The translations under genes were made by a program, and so were the position numbers. This document shows, piece after piece, positions 26,642 through 36,200 of a stretch of 64,000 nt of DNA. Position 1 is the first letter of the stretch. Each line of letters opens with the position of its first letter. The notes beneath the pieces are model-generated. The model saw only the letters and a program-made list of their open reading frames with translations. It was not told the origin of the DNA and did not search any database. The stretch lies in NCBI GenBank assembly GCA_046294625.1, contig JBKBKN010000004.1, positions 1 to 64,000 on the forward strand, read 5' to 3'. The stretch comes from JBKBKN01 sp046294625. GTDB taxonomy: Bacteria > Bacteroidota > Bacteroidia > M30B66.

Positions 26642-28048
26642 TCAGGTAAACCAACGCATAAATTTCTTGAGATATTTTAAGGGAAAGGTGTAAGGAGCGT
26701 AACGAAGTTTAAGGTCGGGAAAAAAGTAATGCTTTAGCACAGCTTTCTTGTGCGAGAAAACTTCGAATGAATAATTTCCATGATAAGAACCTATGCCGCT
26801 ATCGCCTACTCCACCGAAAGGTAAATTTGCATTGCCGATATGCATAAGTGTATCGTTGATGCATACCCCTCCTGCAGATGTTCGACTAAGCACCTTTTGC
26901 TCAATTTGCCCTGACTTGGTGAAAAGATAAAGTGCCAAAGGTTTGGGTCTCTCATTCACAAAACGTATAGCTTCTTCAATATCCTGATAAGCGAGTATGG
27001 GGAGAATAGGGCCGAAAATTTCTTCCTGCATTACCGCATCTTCTGGCGAAACATTATCAAGAATAGTGGGACTGATAAATCGATTAGCCAAATCGCGCTT
27101 GCCTCCGGCAATGACCTTTTCTTCATCGATTAATTTTTCTAAGCGCAAATAATGCTTCTCGTTAACGATTCGGCCATAGTCTGCACTCTGTGCGGCATCT
27201 TCTCCAAAGGACTCAATAATTCTTTGCTTAAGCTTTTCGATAAAAGATGCCTTAATACGCTCATGCACCAGTACATAGTCTGGTGCAATACAAGTCTGTC
27301 CGGCATTTATAAATTTTCCCCATACAATACGGCGCACAGTAACATCCATGTCGGTGTCTTCATGCACAATGCATGGGCTTTTGCCGCCAAGTTCGAGTGT
27401 TACCGGAGTGAGGTGACAAGCGGCCGCCTGATAAATAATTTTCCCAATTTCGGTACCCCCGGTAAAAAAGATATAATCGAACTTTTGCTTCAGAATGTCA
27501 GTGGTCACATCAGCGCCTCCTTCAAAAATACTGATATACTCCGAAGCATATGTTTTTCTAATGATCTCAGCACACAACTTTGATGTGTTTGATGAAACTT
27601 CTGATGGCTTCAACATTACCACGTTTCCGGCAGCAATAGCACCTACTAAAGGTGCAAAGAGCAATTGAAAAGGATAGTTCCAGGGCGCAATGATTAAACA
27701 CAATCCATAAGGTTCGTGAATAATTTTACTCTTTGAATAAAAAGCCAGCAATGGACTCGGCTTGCTCACCGGTTGCATCCATTTCTTAAGCCTTTTTAAG
27801 GCCAAATCAATCTCGGCCAATACAAAACCAATCTCAGAGAAGTAGGCTTCAAATTCGCTTTTACCCAAATCATTTCTTACTGCATCCAAAATTTGGGCTT
27901 CATGATTTACGATCGCTTCGCGTAGCTTGATTAGTTGTTGCTTTCGAAATGCATATTCTTTCGTAACACCCGATGCAAAATAGTTTCTGTGTGCTTTTAT
28001 GGTGGTTGCGACTTGTGAGTCAATGAAAAATGATGCCGTAGTTGACAT
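26642..28048 (-). CDS. Aldehyde dehydrogenase, ALDH3-like (fatty aldehyde dehydrogenase type)
   Basis: A 468-residue NAD(P)-dependent aldehyde dehydrogenase oxidising aldehydes to acids. Catalytic Glu in TLELGGKSP (E219), nucleophile Cys in NAGQTCIAPDYV (C253), cofactor-binding FFTGGTEIGK and the PWNYPFQL segment are intact. The short N-terminus, the GQTC site and a basic/hydrophobic C-terminal tail (KYLKKFMRWFT) fit the ALDH3 fatty-aldehyde class, whose tail can associate with membranes. It lies 4 bases downstream of the Mpo1-like gene, so the two form an operon. In yeast the related Hfd1 feeds 2-hydroxy acids to Mpo1. Substrate inferred from this pairing. Confidence 0.87.
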   Translation of the reverse strand: MSTTASFFIDSQVATTIKAHRNYFASGVTKEYAFRKQQLIKLREAIVNHEAQILDAVRNDLGKSEFEAYFSEIGFVLAEIDLALKRLKKWMQPVSKPSPLLAFYSKSKIIHEPYGLCLIIAPWNYPFQLLFAPLVGAIAAGNVVMLKPSEVSSNTSKLCAEIIRKTYASEYISIFEGGADVTTDILKQKFDYIFFTGGTEIGKIIYQAAACHLTPVTLELGGKSPCIVHEDTDMDVTVRRIVWGKFINAGQTCIAPDYVLVHERIKASFIEKLKQRIIESFGEDAAQSADYGRIVNEKHYLRLEKLIDEEKVIAGGKRDLANRFISPTILDNVSPEDAVMQEEIFGPILPILAYQDIEEAIRFVNERPKPLALYLFTKSGQIEQKVLSRTSAGGVCINDTLMHIGNANLPFGGVGDSGIGSYHGNYSFEVFSHKKAVLKHYFFPDLKLRYAPYTFPLKYLKKFMRWFT

Positions 28049-28052
28049 GGTG

Positions 28053-28520
28053 CTAATATTTGATTCCTAATTTTCTATAAACAGCACTCATGAGCCACAT
28101 AGGACCAATGAGTAAGAACTGAACATCTTTCAGAAAAGAAGGTTTTTTGCCTTCCACTTTATGGCCATAAAACTGCCCGATCCATGCCACTACAAATACC
28201 ACGAGCGAAATCCCCCAAAGCGGATACAACTCGCTCGATTGTTCAACATAGCTAATTAAATAACTTGACCCATAGAGAAAAATCAGCATGCTCACTCCTA
28301 AAGCCGGAGATAGAAAAAAATAATAGCCTACGGATAGTGTAATTGCCACCAATGCCCAATTGAGCCCACTATTACGCAGGAAGTCAACATTGGGAATGGA
28401 CCAAAGCAATCCGATAATACTCCAGACAATCAAAGGAACACAAATCCAGTGAATGAGTTTATTAATAGCGTTTTGATGGCTTTCTCCGTATTCATCGAGC
28501 CAGTCATGAATGTTTTTCAT
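28053..28520 (-). CDS. Mpo1-like (DUF962) 2-hydroxy fatty acid dioxygenase, membrane protein
   Basis: A 155-residue integral membrane protein with about four hydrophobic helices. The DUF962/Mpo1 signature is clear: H15 and H24 in SHQNAINKLIHWICVP, and H120 in IGQFYGHKVEGKKPSF; these conserved His residues are the iron-ligand candidates. In yeast Mpo1 is an Fe(II)-dependent enzyme that removes one carbon from 2-hydroxy fatty acids (alpha-oxidation), in the breakdown of phytosphingosine. The gene starts an operon with an ALDH3-like aldehyde dehydrogenase. Bacteroidota that make sphingolipids or sulfonolipids would have such substrates; whether this one does cannot be seen here. Confidence 0.85.
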   Translation of the reverse strand: MKNIHDWLDEYGESHQNAINKLIHWICVPLIVWSIIGLLWSIPNVDFLRNSGLNWALVAITLSVGYYFFLSPALGVSMLIFLYGSSYLISYVEQSSELYPLWGISLVVFVVAWIGQFYGHKVEGKKPSFLKDVQFLLIGPMWLMSAVYRKLGIKY

Positions 28521-28547
28521 AATCTGATCAGTTTATAGTGGCACTTG

Positions 28548-28555
28548 CAAAGCTA
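28548..28555 (-). promoter_or_regulatory. -7 box of the Mpo1/ALDH operon
   Basis: Exact TAGCTTTG on the minus strand, 27 bases before the ATG at 28520; a TTG-equivalent lies 24 bases upstream, slightly long. It sits between this operon and the end of the subtilase gene. Confidence 0.5.
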
Positions 28556-28561
28556 AAATAT

Positions 28562-30271
28562 TTAGCTCGTTTTTTTGACCAACGTTCTTGCGAATGAACG
28601 GGTACCTGTATTGATTTTAATCACATAGGCTGAATCGTTTAATTTCTCCAATTGACTAAATTGAAACCTATTGTTGGCAAAAGCTTGCGCGGAAAAAGTC
28701 TGTTTCTTGATTAGTTTTCCATTCACGCTTGCGATGATCACTTCCACATTTTGGGCGCTGGCAGAGTAAAACTCCACTGTGAGTCCGCTGTTAAACGGAT
28801 TAGGGAATACATTCACAATACTGTCTCGGTTGATGTCTTCGGGTTTGATACCTTTTAATATTTTATCAGCAAGCGCAAAATTTGGTATTCCATATCCCAA
28901 ATCGAAATCAGGTCTTTCATATTGTGATGAACTTTGCTCGATGGCTTTAATAATTTGCTGGGCCGATTTATCACGGTTGGCTTGCCATAGACATGCAGCA
29001 AGTCCGGCTACCACCGGCGATGAGAAAGAGGTTCCATTCGCTGCCACCGTTCCTCCCGCTTGATCTGCAACAATGGTTGCTTTGCCCTGAGCCGATACAT
29101 TGGGTTTTATTCGGCCGTCTGCTGTAGGCCCTCTCGAACTAAATGAAGCCAAATTGCCGTTTGCATCGGTTGCGCCAATACTCAAGATGCTGTCCGCATC
29201 GGCTGGTGCACCAATGAATCGCCACTCGCTATCGCCACTGTTTCCTGCCGAGTTAACAAGCAATATGCCTTTGGAAGCTGCTGTAGCCGCCGCACGGCTG
29301 ATAATGGTAGTTTTACCATCTAATGAAGCATAGGTATGATTCATAGATGAATCATCGAATGTGGTGTAACCTAATGAAGAATTGACTACATCTACACCAA
29401 TGCTATCAGCAAACTCAATTGCCCTTACCCAATTGCATTCTTCGATCAAAAATTCTGATTTGGCATCTTCGGTGCGCATCAACCAATAGTCGGCATGCGG
29501 TGCTGTGCCAGTCATCACACCGGGCAGTTTGGCAGCCATTGTAGAAAGCACATTCATTCCATGTCGGTCGGCATCATATACCATGGCGTCCATATCCACA
29601 AAATCGTAAGCACCTTTTAGTCTCCCTGTTTCGACCATCTCTTTAAACACCTGCATAGTATCCACACCGGGAAAGCCCGCATCAAATACCGCAATCAGCA
29701 TACCCTCACCTGCGAAGCCAGCCAGATGCAACTGATCTCCATTGAGCATAGAGATTTGATTGCGCGCACGAGCATAGTCGAGCCCGGCTTGTGATGCAGT
29801 TTTAGGATTGGCATTTTTCTCTTCAAGTTCTTGCAAACGCTTGGCAATATTTCTTTCCAGCATCATCATCAATTCATCGATCAAAGCCTTTTGTTTATCC
29901 GGCTCCTTATATCGTGCCACTCGCTTGGCTTCCTTAACAAACGGAAGCATGCCTGCCTGATTGATCAAAGTAGTATCAGTGGTGCTCACTACACATGCAT
30001 TCAGCCACTTCGATGCATATAAGACACGAAGTCCCATGCTGCTCAATTGCTGGATGTAAGCAGGATTTACGGGAAGATCGTTTTCACTTACAGGTATGTT
30101 TTGTTTTTGGCGTCTTTCGAGCGAACGGGATGATAGGAATGCTTCCGGTTGATTAATCGAAAATGGGCTATTATTTTTATCCGTAAATTCTATCCAAAAT
30201 TTCCCCGGGGCTACCTGAGCATTTGCAGAACTTATTAAAACCAACGTCAGAAGGAGCAAAAAATGGCGCAT
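28562..30271 (-). CDS. S8 family serine peptidase (subtilase) with T9SS type A sorting domain
   Basis: A 569-residue exported protease. Signal peptide ending SSANAQ, a propeptide-like region to about 170, then the catalytic domain with the triad visible: Asp in AVFDAGFPG (D197), His in DRHGMNVLSTM (H237), Ser in NGTSFSSPVVAG (S415), and the oxyanion Asn in VNSAGNSGD. The last ~80 residues are a type A sorting domain (VNVFPNPFNSGLTVEF, VIIASVNGKLIKKQ). It should be secreted or surface-attached through T9SS. Divergent from fbp; 283 bases lie between with no other gene seen. Confidence 0.93.
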   Translation of the reverse strand: MRHFLLLLTLVLISSANAQVAPGKFWIEFTDKNNSPFSINQPEAFLSSRSLERRQKQNIPVSENDLPVNPAYIQQLSSMGLRVLYASKWLNACVVSTTDTTLINQAGMLPFVKEAKRVARYKEPDKQKALIDELMMMLERNIAKRLQELEEKNANPKTASQAGLDYARARNQISMLNGDQLHLAGFAGEGMLIAVFDAGFPGVDTMQVFKEMVETGRLKGAYDFVDMDAMVYDADRHGMNVLSTMAAKLPGVMTGTAPHADYWLMRTEDAKSEFLIEECNWVRAIEFADSIGVDVVNSSLGYTTFDDSSMNHTYASLDGKTTIISRAAATAASKGILLVNSAGNSGDSEWRFIGAPADADSILSIGATDANGNLASFSSRGPTADGRIKPNVSAQGKATIVADQAGGTVAANGTSFSSPVVAGLAACLWQANRDKSAQQIIKAIEQSSSQYERPDFDLGYGIPNFALADKILKGIKPEDINRDSIVNVFPNPFNSGLTVEFYSASAQNVEVIIASVNGKLIKKQTFSAQAFANNRFQFSQLEKLNDSAYVIKINTGTRSFARTLVKKTS

Positions 30272-30554
30272 AAATTATTTTTAGCAATAATACGGAAACG
30301 TTACTTAAGCCTAAATCTTATTCTAATCAAGCGAGCGGTTTGAACTTATTATCAATAACATTTGATGATGTGTTTGGGTTTTCAGGATAAATGCTGCAAT
30401 TGTGTATCTAGCAAAAGAATCCAATATCATAAACGGATGTCGATAATCCGGAGATGTAAAAACACAGATGATTATAGCACAAAGGTGAGCAGAAAGTTTT
30501 TTAGGAAATTTTAAGGGAAAAGTCGCACCTTTGCAACATAGAACGCTGCAGCCT

Positions 30555-31613
30555 ATGTTTCGTCCGAGAAGAAATGTTGTCACCTTAGGAGAATTTATCA
30601 TTGAACGTCAGGCCGATTTTCCATTTGCCAAAGGAGAACTTTCCAGCTTATTAAGCGATATTGCCATAGCGGCAAAAATTGTAAACCGTGAGGTTAATAA
30701 AGCCGGCTTAGTAAATATTCTTGGCGAAGTAGGAACCGAAAATTCGTCCGGAGAGAGTCAGAAAAAATTGGATGTATTTGCCAATGAACAATTCATCGCT
30801 GCTCTTGCAACCGGTGGCGAATGTGCGGCAGTAGCTTCGGAAGAAAACGATGACATCATCATTTTCGATAACCCCAATTCTATTAATGGAAAATATGTGG
30901 TGGCGATTGATCCCTTAGATGGCTCATCAAACATTGATGTGAATGTTTCCGTGGGTACTATTTTTTCCATTTACCGACGCAAGTCAAAAAATGGCCCTGC
31001 CACTTTGGAAGACTTTCTCCAACCGGGCTATGATCAGGTGGCTGCCGGTTATATTGTGTATGGTTCATCTACAATGTTGGTCTATACCACAGGCAACGGT
31101 GTGAATGGCTTCACACTAGACCCATCTATCGGAGAGTTTTGCCTATCCCATCCAAGCATGCGATTCCCCAAAAATGGGAATATTTATTCGGTCAATCAGG
31201 GAAATTTCGTGCATTTTCCGGAAGGCGTAAAACGCTACATTAAAAATTGCCAGATAGACGACAAGGCCAATAAAAAACCATACACTCTGCGCTATATTGG
31301 TTCACTCGTATCGGATTTTCACCGCAATCTGATTAAAGGGGGTATTTACATTTATCCAACCACCTTAAATTCTCCTGAAGGAAAGCTCCGTATTTTGTAT
31401 GAGTGCAATCCCCTCGCTATGATAGCCGAAGAAGCCGGAGCAATGGCTACAGATGGATTTAAGAAAATACTCGACATCCAACCTACCCACATCCACCAAA
31501 GAGTTCCGCTTTTCATTGGATCGGAAGATATGGTTAAGGAGAGCATGGAGTATTTAAGAACCTATTCCGACGAAAATTCCAAACCCACATTTGTAAGTTC
31601 AAGAGAATTTTAA
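30555..31613 (+). CDS. fbp: Fructose-1,6-bisphosphatase, class 1
   Basis: A 352-residue cytoplasmic enzyme hydrolysing fructose 1,6-bisphosphate to fructose 6-phosphate in gluconeogenesis. The metal-binding and catalytic block is complete: ASEENDD, then the class I signature AIDPLDGSSNIDVNVSVGT, plus the substrate-binding segment YIGSLVSDFHRNLIKGGIYIYP and the C-terminal YECNPLAMIAEEAGG-like motif (here AEEAGAMATDG). Start: ATG 30555 (MFRPRRNVVTLGEF); the frame upstream opens only through a TTG at 30531. A near-consensus -7 box, CACCTTTG, is at 30526-30533. Confidence 0.96.
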   Translation: MFRPRRNVVTLGEFIIERQADFPFAKGELSSLLSDIAIAAKIVNREVNKAGLVNILGEVGTENSSGESQKKLDVFANEQFIAALATGGECAAVASEENDDIIIFDNPNSINGKYVVAIDPLDGSSNIDVNVSVGTIFSIYRRKSKNGPATLEDFLQPGYDQVAAGYIVYGSSTMLVYTTGNGVNGFTLDPSIGEFCLSHPSMRFPKNGNIYSVNQGNFVHFPEGVKRYIKNCQIDDKANKKPYTLRYIGSLVSDFHRNLIKGGIYIYPTTLNSPEGKLRILYECNPLAMIAEEAGAMATDGFKKILDIQPTHIHQRVPLFIGSEDMVKESMEYLRTYSDENSKPTFVSSREF

Positions 31614-31691
31614 GCATGCTGATCAAGCAGCTTGCCAAACAAAATCACGGCTTAATTCTTGTACTTTTATGATTCAACTATAAAGAGCTAC

Positions 31692-31924
31692 ATGCGAAAT
31701 TATATTGCCGCACTCTTTTTAATGTCTTTACCCTATTCGGTATAACACCTATCGGCACAGTAAGCCATCAATTAAAAATCATTTTTGAAGATGAAAAACC
31801 TGGAAGTCTCAATACCAGTTTCAGAACCAATTACCGGAGAGATCAAACCTTTATGATTAGAAAAGGAAAAGATGGCTTTGAAACCAAAAGAACAAGAAGT
31901 GCGATGAGTACAGGCTTCTTTTAA
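31692..31924 (+). pseudogene. Possible broken gene for a small secreted protein
   Basis: ATG 31692 starts MRNYIAALFLMSLP, a signal-peptide-like stretch that hits a stop at 31743. A different frame, open from 31673 and ending at 31922, encodes a coherent polar sequence (from about 31733: LFGITPIGTVSHQLKIIF, later KGKDGFETKRTRSAMSTGFF). One extra base in the CCC near 31731-31733 would join them into about 78 residues (MSLP-LFGITPIG). It may be a real degenerate gene, a sequencing deletion or chance. I recognise no family. The remainder of the 404-base gap between fbp and dprA holds only the dprA promoter. Confidence 0.3.
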
Positions 31925-31967
31925 TAGGTGTCGCAAAAATAGCTCCATTTAATTAAATAGCCAGAAA

Positions 31968-31997
31968 TTGGCATTGCCATCGGGCTTTCTATCTTTG
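31968..31997 (+). promoter_or_regulatory. Promoter of dprA
   Basis: TTG (31968-31970), 19-base spacer, exact TATCTTTG (31990-31997), 20 bases before the dprA ATG. Confidence 0.62.
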
Positions 31998-32017
31998 TGC
32001 ATCAACATCAGTTATCT

Positions 32018-33130
32018 ATGCCCATTAGAGCCGAAGAACAAATAGCACGTATTGCCATCAGCTTGCTCCCGGGTATCGGTCCTGCTACCACCAAAAAACT
32101 TTTAAGTCAATATGGCTCAATAGAAAGTGTATTCCATGCATTAAATCAAACTGCGAAAAAAGACAAGTTGTCCCGCAAATTAAAGTTTGACACTTCGCTT
32201 TTAGTCAAAGCGATGAATCGTGCAGAAAAAGAGCTTGATTTCATCATGCAACATAATATTCAAATTCATTTTTTCAATGACCCAAGCTATCCGAAAAGAC
32301 TAAAAAATTGTGATGATGCGCCTGCTTTGCTCTTCAGTAAAGGTAAACTCGAAATGAATGCATCGAAAATGGTAGCTGTGGTAGGGACGCGCAAATCGAG
32401 TGCATATGGCAACCTGATGACAGAAAAAATAATTGATCATCTCGCCCAATTCAACTGCACCTTAGTGAGTGGACTTGCTTATGGAATAGATATTGCCGCA
32501 CACAAAAAAGCAGAACAATCCGGTATTCAGAATATTGGAATTGTGGCTCATGGACTTGATATGATTTATCCATCAGCACATAAAGGGATAGCCGAAAAGA
32601 TGCTTTTAAATGGTGGCCTTATCAGCGAATATTTAAGTGGCGTAGGTCCAAATAGAGAAAACTTTCCCAATCGAAACAGAATTATAGCGGGCATGTGTGA
32701 TGTGGTGATCGTAGTAGAAGCTGCTGATAAAGGAGGCGCACTCATCACTGCTGAGATTGCTTCGTCCTATAATCGGGAAGTATTTGCCATTCCCGGCCGC
32801 ATCGGCGATAAATATTCTCAAGGTTGCAACAACTTGATTAAACACAACAAAGCAGCCATACTCAGCGATCCTGCAGACCTTTCTTGGTACATGACCTGGG
32901 ATAAGCCAACAGATCAAACATTTCAGACACAATTATCCCTTTTCAACGATTTGAATGAAGAAGAAACACTTCTTATGGAGTGCATCCAACAAGCTAAAAT
33001 CATTGAACTGGACTCCCTGGCCTTTCGTACCGGCATGCATGTAAGCAAAGTAATTACCGCCTTGCTCGAACTTGAATTTAAAGGACTGATTAAAAGTCTG
33101 CCGGGGAAAAGATATCAGTTGAAAAATTAA
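32018..33130 (+). CDS. dprA: DNA processing protein DprA (Smf)
   Basis: A 370-residue protein that binds incoming single-stranded DNA and loads RecA in natural transformation. An N-terminal helix-hairpin-helix-like segment (LLPGIGPATTKKLLSQYG) is followed by the Rossmann-like core: MVAVVGTRKSSAYG, LVSGLAYGIDIAAHK, FPNRNRIIAGM, DKGGALITAE and FAIPGRIGDKYSQGCNNLI. A C-terminal winged-helix (DML1-like) domain is present. Start: ATG 32018 (MPIRAEEQIAR); the frame opens 7 codons earlier by a GTG inside the -7 box. No other competence genes are in the window. Confidence 0.95.
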   Translation: MPIRAEEQIARIAISLLPGIGPATTKKLLSQYGSIESVFHALNQTAKKDKLSRKLKFDTSLLVKAMNRAEKELDFIMQHNIQIHFFNDPSYPKRLKNCDDAPALLFSKGKLEMNASKMVAVVGTRKSSAYGNLMTEKIIDHLAQFNCTLVSGLAYGIDIAAHKKAEQSGIQNIGIVAHGLDMIYPSAHKGIAEKMLLNGGLISEYLSGVGPNRENFPNRNRIIAGMCDVVIVVEAADKGGALITAEIASSYNREVFAIPGRIGDKYSQGCNNLIKHNKAAILSDPADLSWYMTWDKPTDQTFQTQLSLFNDLNEEETLLMECIQQAKIIELDSLAFRTGMHVSKVITALLELEFKGLIKSLPGKRYQLKN

Positions 33131-33214
33131 TCCGGTTCTCTCATTTCTAAAGTCCAGGTAGGCTATTCTAATTCATGCCTATCGCAAATAGACATTTCAA
33201 GCCCACATAACGAA

Positions 33215-33247
33215 AAAAGGGGGTGAACTTATCGTCCACCCCCTTTT
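33215..33247. terminator. Bidirectional terminator between dprA and the giant surface protein gene
   Basis: Eleven-base stem AAAAGGGGGTG / CACCCCCTTTT with a central loop; read on the minus strand it is followed by six Ts, so it terminates the minus-strand gene well and dprA also (TTTTATG on plus). Located between two convergent stop codons. Confidence 0.87.
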
Positions 33248-33267
33248 ATGTTTAAGCTTTATAGAGC

Positions 33268-36200
33268 TTACTTAGCTATAGTCAACTTACGAACGGTGCG
33301 GAAAGCATTGCCTTCTACAACTACTTCGTACATTCCATTTGCTAAGCCTTCCACATCAAGTGTGATTATTGCACCTGAACGAAGATCGCTCACATTGCGG
33401 CTGCTAACAAGACGACCAGTAGCATCGATGATGCTTACCTTCACCTGTGTTTCTGAACGGTCAATATTCAATAGAATGTTGGCTTGATCTTTGGCAGGAT
33501 TAGGATAAAGAATCACATCGCTTTGTGCAAGTGCGTTGTTCACACCAGTTGTGTTGTTAGTTACTCTGATTACAGAGCTTGCAGTAGCTTCACAACCACC
33601 ATTGGTAGCCGTAAATGTTACAGTGTAAACACCTGGCTGCATGTATGCATGTACCGGATTGAGCATACCGGTTACGATAGTGCCATCGCCAAAGTTCCAA
33701 ACATACTGAGAAGCACCTTGTGCATTACCCACAAACTCAATGATTGCATCAGCAATTGAAACTTCAGTAGCAGAAGCAACGAAGCTTGGAGCAACATTGA
33801 AACCTGTAGCTTGAACAGATACATAATCATTGATGTTGCTTGCGTCAGCATAGTTGAACTCAAGGGTATAGTTACCGGAAGCTAAACCTTCTACCACACG
33901 CTCACCTACAAACATTCCTGTAGTATTTACTACTTCATTAGCAGTGTTTCTCACAGTCATGTTCACCGGATTGTTCATGTTGGGATTCAACACAATCACT
34001 TTACCATTGGCTTCGCCTGTACAAGCTGCATAAGCTGCAGTTTGAAGAGGTGCACGGAAGTGCAGACGGAAGCGAATACCTTGGTAGTTTGGCTGATTCT
34101 CATAAGTGTACACTGCATTCTGAGTCAGGTTGTGGAAGATACCCATTGCAATGTCTTCTAAGAATACCTGAGTAGTAGACTCGAAATTGAGGAACTCAGT
34201 CATACTTAATGAAGATACACCGGCAAAAGTGTTCACTACACCAAGATTTACGATTCTGGATGATGTAAGCTCAGGGAAAGCTTTTAATGTAAACTCATTA
34301 GATTCTGCCACAGTAAAGATGGCGGCATTAGGACTTCCTGGCAAACGCAATACATCGTACATTTCGTGATATGCTTCAGTGGCATCGTCTTTGAAAACTA
34401 CCACCGCATCTTTTTCCCAGTTATTTGAAGTGGTTAACTGGATGCGGAAGCGTTTGAAGTCAACTACATCGAAGAATTGCGCATTGGTACCATTCTCGTC
34501 TCTCATGGCATTGGTGAACTGAATATCACCGGTACCTGCATAGTTCACAAAGAAACCTTGCGCAGCAGCAATTCTACCGGAAAAAGGATTACCGGAATTG
34601 GGTGCGTTTACAGTACCGCCTAATGAGGTGTAAACTACATAATCGCCATCGGTATAGCTTGCACCCTGAGAGTTATCATCATCCCAAAGATACAATGCAC
34701 CACCTGCGATTCGCGTAGAGTTAACTTGTAAGAAAGAGTTAGCACCAGCCGCACGAATATTAGATGGATAAGGGTTACCAATCAAGTTCATACGGTTTAT
34801 TATACCATTATTAATCGGCGTATAGTTCACATCACCTTGTTGTGGTGCGCCACGGAAGGTAGCTGTACCACCATTAGTAGCAATATAACCACGACCAGGC
34901 TGCATTGTAACCGGAATAGGCACTAAAGGCGATAAGCCCAATACTTGCCAACCGGATAGCGCGGCCGGACCACTGTTGCCAGTTGCTAAGGTGGCGTCAT
35001 ATTGATACACATTACCCATTCCTGCTTGCGTGAGTACCGAAAGTGGTGCACCAATTACCGGGCTTGACCAATAGCTGTATGCCAAGAATCCGGCATTAGA
35101 AGTACGACGATAGGCAATGTTTCCATTGAATACTCCATATGTAGCAGAAGGGTTATTGCTGAACAATTGTGAGTTGTTCTCAAACGTTAAACGTTCGCCG
35201 GTGCTTATGGCATTTACTGTAGAGGTAGGTGCAATAGTTACCCGGCCGAACATTCTCCAGTTTTGAGTAACACTATGTGTAAATGGTGCCGTACTATTGA
35301 AGCGCACGAAACCATTACCTAAGAAGCGACCTGGTATAGGGGCATTACCTGTAAGATTTCCATGAATTGCAAATACATCATCTCCATTAACGGTAATGGA
35401 TGCGCTTGAAGGGAAACCACCTGCTATACGCACATCGCGAATGTTGGTATTGCCCACCACGACAGGCTGATTAGGCTGATTCGCTCTAATCAATACCGAT
35501 ATCGTTGCATTGCTTAAGCTGCTTGGACCAAATAATCCACCATCATAACAATACCAGTTGGTTGGAATGCCTAAACCAGGATCAGCTATAGTGTTGAATA
35601 TATTTGTAAATGCACCTGTCCAATACAGGCCAGAGGTGATGCTGATGCGACAGATACCGCGATCTGTATTCGTTCTTCCACCAATTCGAACAAAGAGTAC
35701 ATTGCCCGGTGTACCGTTAAAGATTTGCGCCCATGCTGCGTTATCAGGACCTCTCTGATCGTCGCAGGCCAACTGTGTCAACACCCCGTTACAAGTGTTA
35801 TCGCTGGAAGCATATACGGCTATATCAGGGTTTGCGTTCGTACCCGCAAATGTATTTACCGTTATGATACCATTAGCAGGAATCACTACACGGTACCACA
35901 TATCACGCGACAGGGTACCAGAACAAGTAGGGTTAGCCTGCGGACTATTGGTTGCATAGAAGTTGTTTACCACAGTTTCTGTTGGCATAGCCGCGGCACC
36001 GTCAAATACTGGAAGTGTTATTGCACCGCAAATGTTGTCATTAACAGGAGGCTGTGGTTTTGCTTGAATACACAATCTGAACGTACCAGGATTGGCATTG
36101 TTGAAATTAGTAAATACCCTTAAACGGTAAGAAGTAAAAGGTGCTACAGTGTAAGTAACTGGATTTACATCGGTTACACCATTTACGCAGCTTCCAGCCA

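Noticed and set aside
35725..36123. 132-codon plus-strand open frame inside the giant gene
   Set aside because: Antisense to a continuous multidomain protein; composition and sequence are those of a mirror frame.
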